Positions 36,892 through 45,994 of a stretch of DNA of 64,000 nt are shown one piece after another. Each line of letters opens with the position of its first letter. The first letter of the stretch is position 1. Under the pieces are notes generated by a model. That model saw only the letters and a program-made list of their open reading frames with translations, searched no databases and was not told the origin of the DNA. Source of the DNA: Companilactobacillus alimentarius DSM 20249 (GTDB lineage Bacteria; Bacillota; Bacilli; Lactobacillales; Lactobacillaceae); contig NZ_CP018867.1 in the NCBI RefSeq assembly GCF_002849895.1, positions 1,116,001-1,180,000 on the forward strand, written 5' to 3'. The position numbers and the translations under genes are program-made.

Positions 36892-37551
36892 ATGAATTGG
36901 GAGATCATTAAACAGAGCCTGCCCATGTTTCAAAAAGGGTTTGAATTAACTTTATACCTATCATTAATTGGTATCATTGGATCAATTATCGTCGGATTGA
37001 TCTGTAGTCTTATCAAGTTTTTCAAAATACCAATTCTCCAAAAAATTGTAAGTATCTACGTTGAAATATCGCGTAACACGCCCCTTTTAATTCAACTATT
37101 CTTTCTATATTATGCTTTCCCTGCTTTGGGCATAAAACTCAGTGCTCAATTATGTGGGATCATCGGTTTAATATTTTTAGGAGGAAGTTACATGGCAACT
37201 GGCTTTTCTGGTGGATTCAATGGCGTCAAACAAAATCAGATTGAAAGTGGTAAAGCTATTGGCTTAAATAACTGGCAATTAGCTCGATACGTCATCTTTC
37301 CACAAGGATTCATTCTTAGCGTACCTGCCTTAGCTGCTAACATCATCTTTTTAGTAAAGGAAACTTCAATTTTTACTGTAATTGCTATTCCTGAATTGAC
37401 TAATACAGCTATGGATCTGATCGGACTGTATTACAACTCGACTGATTACCTATTTGTCTTAGTCATTGCTTACGCTTTAATCCTGATTCCATTGTCACTT
37501 ATTTTGACACTTTTAGAAAAGAGGGTTCGCTATGGCTCATTCGGGAATTAA
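36892..37551 (+). CDS. Polar amino acid ABC permease (system 1, first)
   Basis: This 219-residue permease of the His/Glu/Gln family has the EAA loop ESGKAIGLNNWQLARYVIFPQ and NTPLLIQLFFLYY near the first segments. About five membrane segments are expected. Its end overlaps the next permease gene by 20 bases. Together with the next two genes and the CjaA-like binding protein it forms one importer, probably for cysteine or a related amino acid. Confidence 0.9.
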   Translation: MNWEIIKQSLPMFQKGFELTLYLSLIGIIGSIIVGLICSLIKFFKIPILQKIVSIYVEISRNTPLLIQLFFLYYAFPALGIKLSAQLCGIIGLIFLGGSYMATGFSGGFNGVKQNQIESGKAIGLNNWQLARYVIFPQGFILSVPALAANIIFLVKETSIFTVIAIPELTNTAMDLIGLYYNSTDYLFVLVIAYALILIPLSLILTLLEKRVRYGSFGN

Positions 37552-38221
37552 CGTTATTTTTTTAGGTCACAACTTTTCTAGATTGCTGACAGGATTATGG
37601 ACTACCGTTCAGATCGCCGCTATTGCTATCGTTATTGGCTTGATTTTAGGAGTACTTTTAGGAATTTTGCGGACGTTTCATAATCGCTTTTTAAGATTAA
37701 TTTTAAGACTGTACTTGGAGTTCTTTCGAATTATTCCTACGCCAGTTTTATTATTTCTATTCTATTATATTTTGCCAAAGCAGATTAACATGCAAATACC
37801 TGGGCAACAAATTGCAACGTTAGTATTTGCTTTATGGACGGCTGCAGAAATGAGCGATATCGTCCGTGGGGCTTTGATTTCAGTACCAAAACATCAACGA
37901 GAGTCCGGTTTGGCAATTGGTCTTTCAAGAATGCAGCTTTATCGTTATATTCTAATTCCACAGGCATTTACTTTAGAACTTCCTGCTACGATAAACCTCA
38001 TTACCCGTATCATCAAGACGACCTCATTGTTAATGCTGATCAGTGTCATGGATGTTATCAATATTGGTCAACAGATTATTGAAGCCAACAACCAACACTA
38101 TCCAACTGGGGTCTTTTGGGTCTACGGAATAATCTTTTTGATGTATTTCTTAATTGATTATCCCCTCTCTTGGTGGGCTAATCGCTTAGAAAGGAAGAAT
38201 CTAGATAATACTAATGACTAA
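37532..38221 (+). CDS. Polar amino acid ABC permease (system 1, second)
   Basis: This 229-residue permease pairs with the preceding one. The EAA loop is ESGLAIGLSRMQLYRYILIPQ, and RIIPTPVLLFLFYYILP lies near the front. It overlaps the ATPase gene by 8 bases, so the three components are translated as a unit. Confidence 0.9.
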   Translation: MAHSGINVIFLGHNFSRLLTGLWTTVQIAAIAIVIGLILGVLLGILRTFHNRFLRLILRLYLEFFRIIPTPVLLFLFYYILPKQINMQIPGQQIATLVFALWTAAEMSDIVRGALISVPKHQRESGLAIGLSRMQLYRYILIPQAFTLELPATINLITRIIKTTSLLMLISVMDVINIGQQIIEANNQHYPTGVFWVYGIIFLMYFLIDYPLSWWANRLERKNLDNTND

Positions 38222-38954
38222 ACAAATTTTAAAAGTCGAACATTTAGACAAAGCATATCAAAATCAATCAGTTCTTCATGATATTAATTTTTCCATAAAT
38301 AAAGGTGAAGTTATCACTCTTTTAGGACCATCTGGTTCTGGGAAAAGTACTCTTATTCGTACACTCAATGGTTTGGAGAACTATCAAGCTGGCAAAATTT
38401 TCTTTGAGGGACAGGAAGTCGTTCCTACAGAAAAGAATTGGCAAAAACTACGTCAAAAGATTGGGATGGTCTTTCAAAGTTATGACCTCTTCCCCAACCT
38501 GACTGTTTTGGACAATATTTTATTAGGTCCAACCAAAGTCCAAAAGAGAAACAAAGAAGAACTTTTGCCTGAAGTAGTTGATTTACTAAAAAGAGTCGAC
38601 TTAGAAGAATATCAAAACGTCTATCCAAGACAACTATCTGGTGGTCAAAAGCAAAGAACTGCAATCGTCAGAGCTCTAATGCTTCATCCAGAGTTCATGC
38701 TTTTTGATGAAGTAACTGCCTCGCTTGATCCGGAAATGGTTCGAGGAGTTTTAGACATTATAAAAAATTTAGCTAATCAAAACGATATGACAATGATTAT
38801 TGTTACCCATGAAATGAATTTTGCTAAACAAATTGCTGATCGAGTTTTATTTTTACAAGATGGTTCGATTCTAGAAGATACTAACGGTCAAGATTTCTTT
38901 GATCATCCGCAAACTGATCGAGCTCAAAAATTTTTAAAAAGTATGGATTTTTAA
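38214..38954 (+). CDS. Polar amino acid ABC ATPase (system 1)
   Basis: This 246-residue ATPase has Walker A GPSGSGKST (about 37-45), the Q-loop VFQSYDLFPNL, signature LSGGQKQR, Walker B FMLFDEVTASLD (Glu present after the Asp) and the H-loop THEM. It energises import by the two preceding permeases. It is followed by the cognate lipoprotein gene after 21 bases. Confidence 0.93.
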   Translation: MTKQILKVEHLDKAYQNQSVLHDINFSINKGEVITLLGPSGSGKSTLIRTLNGLENYQAGKIFFEGQEVVPTEKNWQKLRQKIGMVFQSYDLFPNLTVLDNILLGPTKVQKRNKEELLPEVVDLLKRVDLEEYQNVYPRQLSGGQKQRTAIVRALMLHPEFMLFDEVTASLDPEMVRGVLDIIKNLANQNDMTMIIVTHEMNFAKQIADRVLFLQDGSILEDTNGQDFFDHPQTDRAQKFLKSMDF

Positions 38955-38975
38955 AATTTAGGGGAGATTTTTATT

Positions 38976-39827
38976 ATGAGAAAAAAATGGACCAAGTTAA
39001 TTTCATTTGCAACTGTTCTAATGACTTTAATGCTGATATTATCCGGCTGTGGTAGCAACAGTAATAATGCCTCATCAACTTCTAATTCCAGTAGTGTGGC
39101 ACAAATAAAAAAACGTGGTACGATTAAAGTTGCTGTTTTTGGTGATCTTCCACCTTATGGCTGGGTCAATAAAGATGGTAAGAGAGTTGGTTATGATGTC
39201 ACCTTGGCACATAAGATTGCTAAAGATTTAGGCGTTAAATTAAAATTTGTTCAAGTAAATGCTAACAACCGTGTCGATGCTTTGAACGCAAACAAAGTTG
39301 ATATCATCTTAGCTAATTTCACGGTTACGAAGGCTCGTCGTGATGTTGTTGACTTCGCCAAACCATATATGAAGGTATCTGTTGGTGTAATTTCGCCAAA
39401 GAATAAAGCCATAACTGAACCTAAACAATTACAAGGCAAAAACTTAATCGTTACTAAGGGAACGACCGCTGAAAATTACTTTACTTCTAAACAACCTAAG
39501 GTTGATCTTCTAAAATTCGATTCTAAGACTCAACAATTCAACGCTTTAAAAAACAATCGTGGCGTTGCTTTAGCTGACGATAATTCCTACTTGTATGCTT
39601 GGGTCAAAAATAATCCTAACTATACCGTTGGAATTAAAAGTATCGGACCAAAGCAATATATTTCTCCCGCTGTCAAAAAAGGTAACAAATCTCTTTTGAA
39701 CTGGACCAATAAGGAAATCACCAAATTAAACAAGCAAGGCTTCTTCACAGATGACTATAATAGCCAATTAAAACCTTACTTTGGTAGTGAAGTTAAGCCT
39801 AACGATATTATTTTGCCTCAAAAGTAG
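38976..39827 (+). CDS. CjaA-like amino acid-binding lipoprotein (system 1)
   Basis: This 283-residue lipoprotein has a signal peptide and lipobox LILSGC. The family 3 solute-binding fold contains GTIKVAVFGDLPPYGWV, GYDVTLAHKIAKDL and a segment DIILANFTVTKARRDVVDFAK that closely resembles the cysteine-binding CjaA of Campylobacter. This similarity, with the operon context, points to cysteine as ligand; it is inferred from remembered motifs. It completes importer 1. Confidence 0.87.
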   Translation: MRKKWTKLISFATVLMTLMLILSGCGSNSNNASSTSNSSSVAQIKKRGTIKVAVFGDLPPYGWVNKDGKRVGYDVTLAHKIAKDLGVKLKFVQVNANNRVDALNANKVDIILANFTVTKARRDVVDFAKPYMKVSVGVISPKNKAITEPKQLQGKNLIVTKGTTAENYFTSKQPKVDLLKFDSKTQQFNALKNNRGVALADDNSYLYAWVKNNPNYTVGIKSIGPKQYISPAVKKGNKSLLNWTNKEITKLNKQGFFTDDYNSQLKPYFGSEVKPNDIILPQK

Positions 39828-39913
39828 TTTCTAAGTCATTATACTTTCTATGAACTTATATCTTGTGAGACAACAAAAAATGATGAAATTTTATACAGGG
39901 GGATATACAAAAA

Positions 39914-40699
39914 ATGAAAAAGCGAATTGCTTTAATTTTAACGACAGTTGTAGCCTTGATTTTGGTTCTAACTGGTTGCTCAAACAAAAATAGCGCCAAC
40001 AACGACACTAAGACACAAGGAACATTAACTGTAGGTCTAGAGGGTACCTACGCACCTTATTCATATCGTGACGATGGTAAACTTAAAGGATTTGAAGTTG
40101 ACCTTGCCAAAGATATTGCCAAGAAACTAGATTTGAAGACTAAGTTTGTTCCTACTAAATGGGACTCATTGATTGCCGGATTAAATTCTAATACTTTCGA
40201 TGTTGTTTTCAATAATGTAGCTAAGAATCCATCACGTAAGAAACACTATATTTTCTCAACGCCTTACATTTACTCCAAATCAGTTATCATTACTAAAGAT
40301 GGTACTGGTATCAATTCCGTAGATGATATTAAGGGTAAGAAGATTTCTGCCGGAACTGGAACAGATAACTACAATCATGCCGAAAAATTTGGTGCTAAAG
40401 TGGTTCCTGCTGCTGACTTCCAAACTGACATGTCAATGATTGATCAAGGACGTGTTGCTGGTGCCATCAACTCTAGAGAAGCTTTCCTATATTGGAAGAA
40501 GAGTCATAAGAATACTGATTTGAAATACATCACTATTCCTGATAACAAACTTGAACCATCAGAAATTGCTCCAATTTACAACAAAAAATCAACTCACCTA
40601 CGTGGCCGTGTCAACAAAGCTATCAAGGAACTTTACAAAGACGGTACAATGAAGAAACTTTCAATTAAGTACTTCGGTGAAGATATTACTAAAAAATAA
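39914..40699 (+). CDS. TcyA-like cystine-binding lipoprotein (system 2)
   Basis: This 261-residue lipoprotein with lipobox LVLTGC has a family 3 binding domain: LTVGLEGTYAPYSYRDDGKL, GFEVDLAKDIAKKL, FDVVFNNVAKNPSRKKHYIF. The pattern with NNV/NQV and SRKKHY resembles cystine-binding TcyA/TcyK proteins. It begins a second importer with the next two genes. The 86-base gap before it shows no terminator, so the attenuated transcript may continue through it. Confidence 0.87.
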   Translation: MKKRIALILTTVVALILVLTGCSNKNSANNDTKTQGTLTVGLEGTYAPYSYRDDGKLKGFEVDLAKDIAKKLDLKTKFVPTKWDSLIAGLNSNTFDVVFNNVAKNPSRKKHYIFSTPYIYSKSVIITKDGTGINSVDDIKGKKISAGTGTDNYNHAEKFGAKVVPAADFQTDMSMIDQGRVAGAINSREAFLYWKKSHKNTDLKYITIPDNKLEPSEIAPIYNKKSTHLRGRVNKAIKELYKDGTMKKLSIKYFGEDITKK

Positions 40700-40730
40700 C
40701 TTATAAACTCATTGAGGGGGTTTTAACTTC

Positions 40731-41426
40731 ATGTGGCACATTATCATTACATCGTTACCAGAAATGATTTCTGCAATGTTGCAATTTACCATTCCATTAG
40801 CTATCATTTCATTCATTTTTGGTCTGATCTTAGCCGTTTTAACAGCATTAATTAAATTTATTGAACCAAGTGAAAATAAACTGATCAAATATCCTTGGTT
40901 AGTGCTTCGCGCTATTGCTAACTTTTATGTTTGGTTGTTCCGTTCTACTCCACTACTAGTTCAATTATTTATCATCTTCTTTGGTCTTCCTAGTGCTGGT
41001 ATTCAACTTTCACCATTCATCGCAGCCGTAATTGGCTTCTCAATGAACACCGGTGCTTACGCTTCGGAAACGATTCGTTCGGCTTTATTATCAGTCCCTC
41101 AAGACCAATGGGATGCAGCTTTTACCTTAAACTTCACGACTAAACAGACTTTAATGAAAATTGTACTGCCACAGGCCGTTAGAATTGCTTTGCCTCCATT
41201 GTCTAATTCATTCATTGGTTTAGTGAAGGATACATCATTAGCTAGTTCAATTACCATTCTAGAAATGTTCCAAGTCAGTCAACAAATTACAGCCAAGAAT
41301 TTCCAACCACTTTTGATGTATTCATTAGCTGCTTTCTTGTATGCCGTTATCTGTTCACTACTTACGCTATTACAACATTATCTTGAACGTAGAACTTCAA
41401 AATATGTCAAAGGAAGTGAAGCTTAA
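40731..41426 (+). CDS. Cystine-type ABC permease (system 2)
   Basis: This 231-residue permease has FYVWLFRSTPLLVQLFIIFFG and the EAA-type loop QWDAAFTLNFTTKQTLMKIVL. About five membrane segments are expected. Only one permease gene is present, so it probably works as a homodimer, as in TcyABC. It shares a base with the ATPase start (TAATG). Confidence 0.9.
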   Translation: MWHIIITSLPEMISAMLQFTIPLAIISFIFGLILAVLTALIKFIEPSENKLIKYPWLVLRAIANFYVWLFRSTPLLVQLFIIFFGLPSAGIQLSPFIAAVIGFSMNTGAYASETIRSALLSVPQDQWDAAFTLNFTTKQTLMKIVLPQAVRIALPPLSNSFIGLVKDTSLASSITILEMFQVSQQITAKNFQPLLMYSLAAFLYAVICSLLTLLQHYLERRTSKYVKGSEA

Positions 41427-42181
41427 TGATCACATTAAAGAATGTCGTTAAAAAATACGGTAATAAAGAGGTACTCAAGGATATCAATGTTGAGTTTCCA
41501 GATGGTAAAACTACTGTTATTTTAGGACCTTCCGGTTCTGGTAAATCCACTCTACTGAGGTCGTTAGATTTACTAGTTAGACCAGAAAGTGGGACTTTAA
41601 ACTTTGGTGATTTAAAATTGGATTATTCTCAACCAGTTTCAAAGAAATTAAGCTTTGACGTTCGAAAGAAAACTAGCATGGTTTTCCAAAATTGGAACCT
41701 CTTTCCCAATTTAACCGTGTTACAAAACATCACAACAGCTCCTGAGACGGTTCTTGGTAAATCCAAGAAAGAAACACAAGAACGTGCTAAGAAGCTCTTG
41801 GAGCAAGTAGGATTGAGTGAATATGCTGATCGTTATCCTAGCCAACTTTCTGGTGGACAACAACAACGTATTTCCATCTGTCGTGCTTTAGCTATGGATC
41901 CTGAGTACATCTTATTAGATGAACCAACTAGTGCCCTTGATCCAGAATTGGAGACACAAGTACTGTTAATCCTAGAAGAATTAAGTAAAATGGGCCAATC
42001 AATGATTATTGTGACTCACAATATGGAGTTTGCGCGTTCCGTTGCTGATAAAATCGTCTTCGTTGAAGATGGGAATATTCTTTTCGACGATACTCCAGAT
42101 CAGTTCTTTAATCATCCCACTACTAGAATTAAAGATTTCTTATCGGGGATTACCTTTAATGATAAAAGTTTACAAAATTAA
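41426..42181 (+). CDS. Cystine-type ABC ATPase (system 2)
   Basis: This 251-residue ATPase has Walker A GPSGSGKST, Q-loop VFQNWNLFPNL, signature LSGGQQQR, Walker B YILLDEPTSALD and H-loop THNM. It is the last gene of the sulfur amino acid unit and is followed by a strong terminator. Confidence 0.93.
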   Translation: MITLKNVVKKYGNKEVLKDINVEFPDGKTTVILGPSGSGKSTLLRSLDLLVRPESGTLNFGDLKLDYSQPVSKKLSFDVRKKTSMVFQNWNLFPNLTVLQNITTAPETVLGKSKKETQERAKKLLEQVGLSEYADRYPSQLSGGQQQRISICRALAMDPEYILLDEPTSALDPELETQVLLILEELSKMGQSMIIVTHNMEFARSVADKIVFVEDGNILFDDTPDQFFNHPTTRIKDFLSGITFNDKSLQN

Positions 42182-42191
42182 TGAGTATGAT

Positions 42192-42227
42192 AAAAAGGGC
42201 TTCAGTCAACTGACTGAAGCCCTTTTT
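42192..42227. terminator. Bidirectional terminator ending the cysteine operon
   Basis: AAAAAGGGCTTCAGTCA and TGACTGAAGCCCTTTTT form a perfect 17-bp stem with a 2-base spacer. Confidence 0.92.
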
Positions 42228-42241
42228 ATCTAATCTAAATT

Positions 42242-42826
42242 TCAATCCACTACATTAATCGTTTCATTGTAGTGAAACTTATTATCAGAAAAAGTAAATT
42301 TCAAAACGGAACAGTTTTTCATTTCAACATGTTTAACAATTTCATCTAACGGAATCCAATTTTTCAAGAAAAGATAAATTGAAGCGCCATGACCAACTGC
42401 TAAAATTTGTTGATTATCTTTTCGATTCATCAAATCAGTCAAAACTTCAACCATTCGTTTTTGTACGGCATCAGCTGAATCTCCACCATAAGGTACAAAA
42501 GCATCTCCAACTGAGCCAATCTTAACATCATACTTGGGATTAATAAATTGATCTTCACCCTCAAACAAACCAAAGTTCCACTCTTTCAGACCCTTGAGGC
42601 GCTGATAGGGTTGCTTGGTAACCAATTCCAAAGTATCGCAAGCACGTTCTTGAGTCGATGAATAAGCATGATCAAACTTAATGTGTTCTCTTTGAAAATA
42701 TTTGCCAACCTTCTTAGTATCAGCAATCCCCTTTGCGGTCAAAGGCGAATCACAGATGCCTTGAATTTTCTGTAATTTATTGAAGAGAGTCTGTCCATGA
42801 CGCATTAAATAAAGTGTTTTAACCAT
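42242..42826 (-). CDS. Histidine phosphatase family protein (copy 2)
   Basis: This 194-residue protein has the RHG motif LYLMRHGQTLFN with the phospho-acceptor His, EWNFGLFEG and GHGAS with the second His. It resembles cofactor-independent sugar-phosphate or broad phosphatases of the phosphoglycerate mutase superfamily rather than glycolytic GpmA. It is a tandem paralog of the next upstream gene, whose stop overlaps its start (TAATG-type). Substrate unknown. Confidence 0.88.
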   Translation of the reverse strand: MVKTLYLMRHGQTLFNKLQKIQGICDSPLTAKGIADTKKVGKYFQREHIKFDHAYSSTQERACDTLELVTKQPYQRLKGLKEWNFGLFEGEDQFINPKYDVKIGSVGDAFVPYGGDSADAVQKRMVEVLTDLMNRKDNQQILAVGHGASIYLFLKNWIPLDEIVKHVEMKNCSVLKFTFSDNKFHYNETINVVD

Positions 42827-43398
42827 TAATCATTCACTTCAATCGTTTTTTCGTAATTAAAAGCTTTATTATCATATGAAAATTTCATTGCTGAACAATT
42901 GGAAATATGAAGCTTATGCTCTTTGACCCACTTTAAAACGAACATATGGATTGCACCACCATGACTAACTGCCAAGACCTGTTGATTATCAGGACGTTCC
43001 ATAATTTCAATCAACGTTTGATTGACCCTTCTTTGTACTTGATCAGCCGATTCCCCACCATAAGGCACAAAAAAGTCACCATAGGAACCGACACTTTTAT
43101 CAACTGGAGGATTTAAACGCTCACTTTCACCTTCAAAGACACCAAAATTCCATTCTTTTAGACCTTTTAACCTTTGATAAGGTTGTTTAGTAATCTGTTC
43201 CAATGTATCGCAAGCGCGTTCTTGAGTTGATGAATAAGCATGATCGAACTCAATACCTTCTCTTTGAAAAAGCTGCCCCACTTTCTTGGCATCAGCAATT
43301 CCCTTTTTTGTCAAAGGTGAATCACAGGCTCCTTGAATCTTGTGTAACTGGTTGAATTGAGTCTGTCCATGGCGCATCAAATAAAGCGTCTTACTCAT
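42826..43398 (-). CDS. Histidine phosphatase family protein (copy 1)
   Basis: This 190-residue protein has LYLMRHGQTQFN, EWNFGVFEG and SHGGAIHMF. It shares long identical stretches with the following gene (for example AYSSTQERACDTLE and KQPYQRLKGLKEWNFG), which indicates recent tandem duplication. It follows the amidohydrolase gene by 4 bases in a multigene minus-strand unit. Confidence 0.88.
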   Translation of the reverse strand: MSKTLYLMRHGQTQFNQLHKIQGACDSPLTKKGIADAKKVGQLFQREGIEFDHAYSSTQERACDTLEQITKQPYQRLKGLKEWNFGVFEGESERLNPPVDKSVGSYGDFFVPYGGESADQVQRRVNQTLIEIMERPDNQQVLAVSHGGAIHMFVLKWVKEHKLHISNCSAMKFSYDNKAFNYEKTIEVND

Positions 43399-43402
43399 CA
43401 GA

Positions 43403-44317
43403 TCATCCCTCTTTCAATAAATTAATTAAATTATCGTGATAAATCTTTTTTCTAGTCGATGTAGAAATATCCATTTCATCAATTGCTTTCATAACCTCAG
43501 AAGTGGCTCCATTAGGCATGACTGCAAATGGGGCATCAGTTCCGAATAGCAAATGATCTTCACCATAAAAATCTAAAGCTAATTCCAAAGCCTTCGTATT
43601 GCCCAAGATAGCCGTATCAACATAAAATTTCTTAAAATCTAAATATTCTTGCTCGGACATAGTGTGTTTTATTCGACCATCAAAAAATGGCACCATTGCT
43701 CCAGCGTGATGAACTATAATTTTTAAGTTAGGATACTTTTCAAAATACCCTGCTTCAACAATTTGATACATTGCCTGTGTTAATTCATATTCCCAACTAA
43801 AGGTAATATTATTATCTCGTTTAGATTCATCGAATACTGGATGCAACCAAATTGGCACCTGCAATTTTTCAGCTTCTTGAAAAATGACTTCAAATGAGTC
43901 ATCTGCAATTGACCTTCCTAAAGCTCGTGTAAATAATTGAATACCCACAAATTCACTATTTTTTGAAACATCTTGAATGATCTTTACAGTTTCTTTGAGG
44001 TTATTCATAGGCACCATCGCTACAACAGCCTCAAAAATATTACTATTATCTTTTTGGATTTGTAACAATTCACTATTAGCTTTCCAACACATTTGAGCAG
44101 ATTTTTGACTATCAAAGTAATCCTCAGGATTCAAATTAACGTTAGAGATTATTTGTTTCACATTTTGTGGAAAAGCTTGATTTCTAATTTTAAAATCACT
44201 TAAAGAGGGAATTTGTAAAAAAAGATTGTCCTCAATAATACTGGGAACATCTTTTTTAATATCATTTAGTAACTGCTGTGGCAAAACATGTGCAAAAGCA
44301 TCTAATTTTAGATCCAT
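43403..44317 (-). CDS. Amidohydrolase-2 family protein with altered metal motif
   Basis: This 304-residue TIM-barrel protein of the ACMSD/gamma-resorcylate decarboxylase type has IWLHPVFDES, IIVHHAGAMVPFFDGRI and LLFGTDAPFAV, giving the usual metal- and catalysis-related His and Asp. The N-terminal DxHxH signature reads DAFAH, so the first metal His is Phe8. It overlaps the SDR gene by 10 bases. A decarboxylase or hydrolase role on a small aromatic or keto compound is possible; the substrate is unknown. Confidence 0.8.
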   Translation of the reverse strand: MDLKLDAFAHVLPQQLLNDIKKDVPSIIEDNLFLQIPSLSDFKIRNQAFPQNVKQIISNVNLNPEDYFDSQKSAQMCWKANSELLQIQKDNSNIFEAVVAMVPMNNLKETVKIIQDVSKNSEFVGIQLFTRALGRSIADDSFEVIFQEAEKLQVPIWLHPVFDESKRDNNITFSWEYELTQAMYQIVEAGYFEKYPNLKIIVHHAGAMVPFFDGRIKHTMSEQEYLDFKKFYVDTAILGNTKALELALDFYGEDHLLFGTDAPFAVMPNGATSEVMKAIDEMDISTSTRKKIYHDNLINLLKEG

Positions 44318-44949
44318 GCTGGTTTATCTCCATCCGTATTAGGCTTATCCAAACCAACACTTTCACCAATGTGGCTCTTAGGATCATTGATCAATTTGAT
44401 TACAAAATCAGCGATACTCTTTCGTGATACTTCGGTGCCCTTAAAAGCATCCGTTTTCTGAGTAGTCTCATAATCAACTTCATCTTTATTAGTCATCCAA
44501 GCTGGGCGAATCATAGTGTAATCTAAATCTGACTTCTCAATCAATTGAGCTGATTTCCTAAATCCTGGTAAAAAGTCGGCAATAGCTGATTCGTTCCATT
44601 CACCAAACTTACCCAAAACTTCATGATATGCACCTAGTGAACTAATGAAGATCAAACGCTTTTGTTTAGCTTGATCCATTGCCTTAATTAAGCTAGCCGT
44701 CTGATCGGCTAAATTAACCCCACCGACATTCGAATAAACAAGATCTACATCTTTCATAGCCTGAACTAATTCAGCAGTTTTCAAAGTATCGCCATCAATC
44801 ACTTCAACTCGTGGATTATCTTGATATTGTGACAAACGTTGACTATTCCTTAAAAAGAGCTTTAATTCTATCGTAGAATTCTTTAATAATTCTTCAGTAA
44901 CGATACGTGCTGTTTGACCATAAGCTCCGACAATTAAAATTTTACTCAT
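44308..44949 (-). CDS. NAD(P)-binding atypical SDR (NmrA-like)
   Basis: This 213-residue protein has N-terminal ILIVGAYGQTARIVTEELL, a GxxGxxx nucleotide-binding loop, LVYSNVGGVN, and a YTMIRPAWM segment typical of atypical short-chain dehydrogenases with NAD(P)H-binding folds. It may be an oxidoreductase or a redox-sensing protein. It lies between the aldo-keto reductase and amidohydrolase genes. Confidence 0.85.
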   Translation of the reverse strand: MSKILIVGAYGQTARIVTEELLKNSTIELKLFLRNSQRLSQYQDNPRVEVIDGDTLKTAELVQAMKDVDLVYSNVGGVNLADQTASLIKAMDQAKQKRLIFISSLGAYHEVLGKFGEWNESAIADFLPGFRKSAQLIEKSDLDYTMIRPAWMTNKDEVDYETTQKTDAFKGTEVSRKSIADFVIKLINDPKSHIGESVGLDKPNTDGDKPAWI

Positions 44950-44960
44950 ATTCTCTTCTC

Positions 44961-45971
44961 CTAACGTGTAAAATCACTTTCTTCTTTAGTGAATGCTCCC
45001 ACTACCTTATGGGGTAAATATGGTTCCTCTAAATATTTCACATCTTCCAAATCCAGTTTTAATTTAAGTGCATCAACTGAGCTAGCCAAATGATCTGGAT
45101 TAGTAGCACCAATGATCGGTGCCACAACTTGTTTCTTCTGTAACAACCAGGCAATGGCTACTTGTGCCATGGTGACGTGATACTTATCGGCAACTTCACC
45201 AACGCGTTTAACAATTTCCATATCGTTATTTTCAGCTTGATCATACTTACTCTGAGCTACCTTATCAGTTTGAGAACGTTTCGTATTCCCCTCCCAAGTC
45301 CGACGTGTCAAATGTCCTGAAGCTAAGGGACTGTACGGCGTTACGGCAATATTTTCTTCCTCACAAAGTGGCATCATTTCTCGTTCCTCTTCGCGGTACA
45401 ACAGATTCAAATGATTTTGCATAGAAACAAATTCAGTCCAATTGTGCTCTTGAGCAATAGCCTGAGCCTTCTCAAATTGCCAAGAATACATCGCAGAAGC
45501 TCCAATATAGCGAGCTTTCCCCGATTTAACAACATCATGTAAAGCTTCCATTGTTTCCTTAAGTGGCGTGTTATAGTCAAATCGGTGAATAATATACAAG
45601 TCTACATAATCCATATCCAAACGTTGCAAGCTCTTGTCGATTTGCGTCATTATAGCTTTTCTAGATAATCCATGTTGATTAGGCTTATCAGACTTCGTAA
45701 AGAAGACCTTTGTAGCAACAGCTAATTCATCACGGTTAGCATACTTCTTCAAAGCTTTTCCTAAGAATTCTTCACTATCGCCGTAAGAATAAATATTAGC
45801 AGTATCAAAGAAATTAATCCCTAGGTCCAAAGCCCTTTTAATCACTTGCTCACTCTTTTCATAATCGACTGCCCAAGGAAATACGCCCGTCTCGGGACGT
45901 CCAAATCCCATGGTTCCTAGACAAATTCTTGAAACATCCAATCCTGTATTACCTAATTTACGATATTCCAC
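44961..45971 (-). CDS. Aldo/keto reductase
   Basis: This 336-residue protein has the AKR start EYRKLGNTGLDVSRICLGTM and a catalytic tetrad: Asp in NFFDTANIYSYGDSEE with Tyr, Lys in ELAVATKVFF, and His in YVDLYIIHRFDYNTP. It reduces aldehydes or ketones with NADPH. The preferred start is GTG 45971 after GAGAGGAAG; an in-frame ATG at 46016 would overlap the upstream AKR gene. Second of two AKR genes in the MerR-linked cluster. Confidence 0.88.
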   Translation of the reverse strand: MEYRKLGNTGLDVSRICLGTMGFGRPETGVFPWAVDYEKSEQVIKRALDLGINFFDTANIYSYGDSEEFLGKALKKYANRDELAVATKVFFTKSDKPNQHGLSRKAIMTQIDKSLQRLDMDYVDLYIIHRFDYNTPLKETMEALHDVVKSGKARYIGASAMYSWQFEKAQAIAQEHNWTEFVSMQNHLNLLYREEEREMMPLCEEENIAVTPYSPLASGHLTRRTWEGNTKRSQTDKVAQSKYDQAENNDMEIVKRVGEVADKYHVTMAQVAIAWLLQKKQVVAPIIGATNPDHLASSVDALKLKLDLEDVKYLEEPYLPHKVVGAFTKEESDFTR

Positions 45972-45994
45972 TTCAAAAGCTTCCTCTCTGGTAA

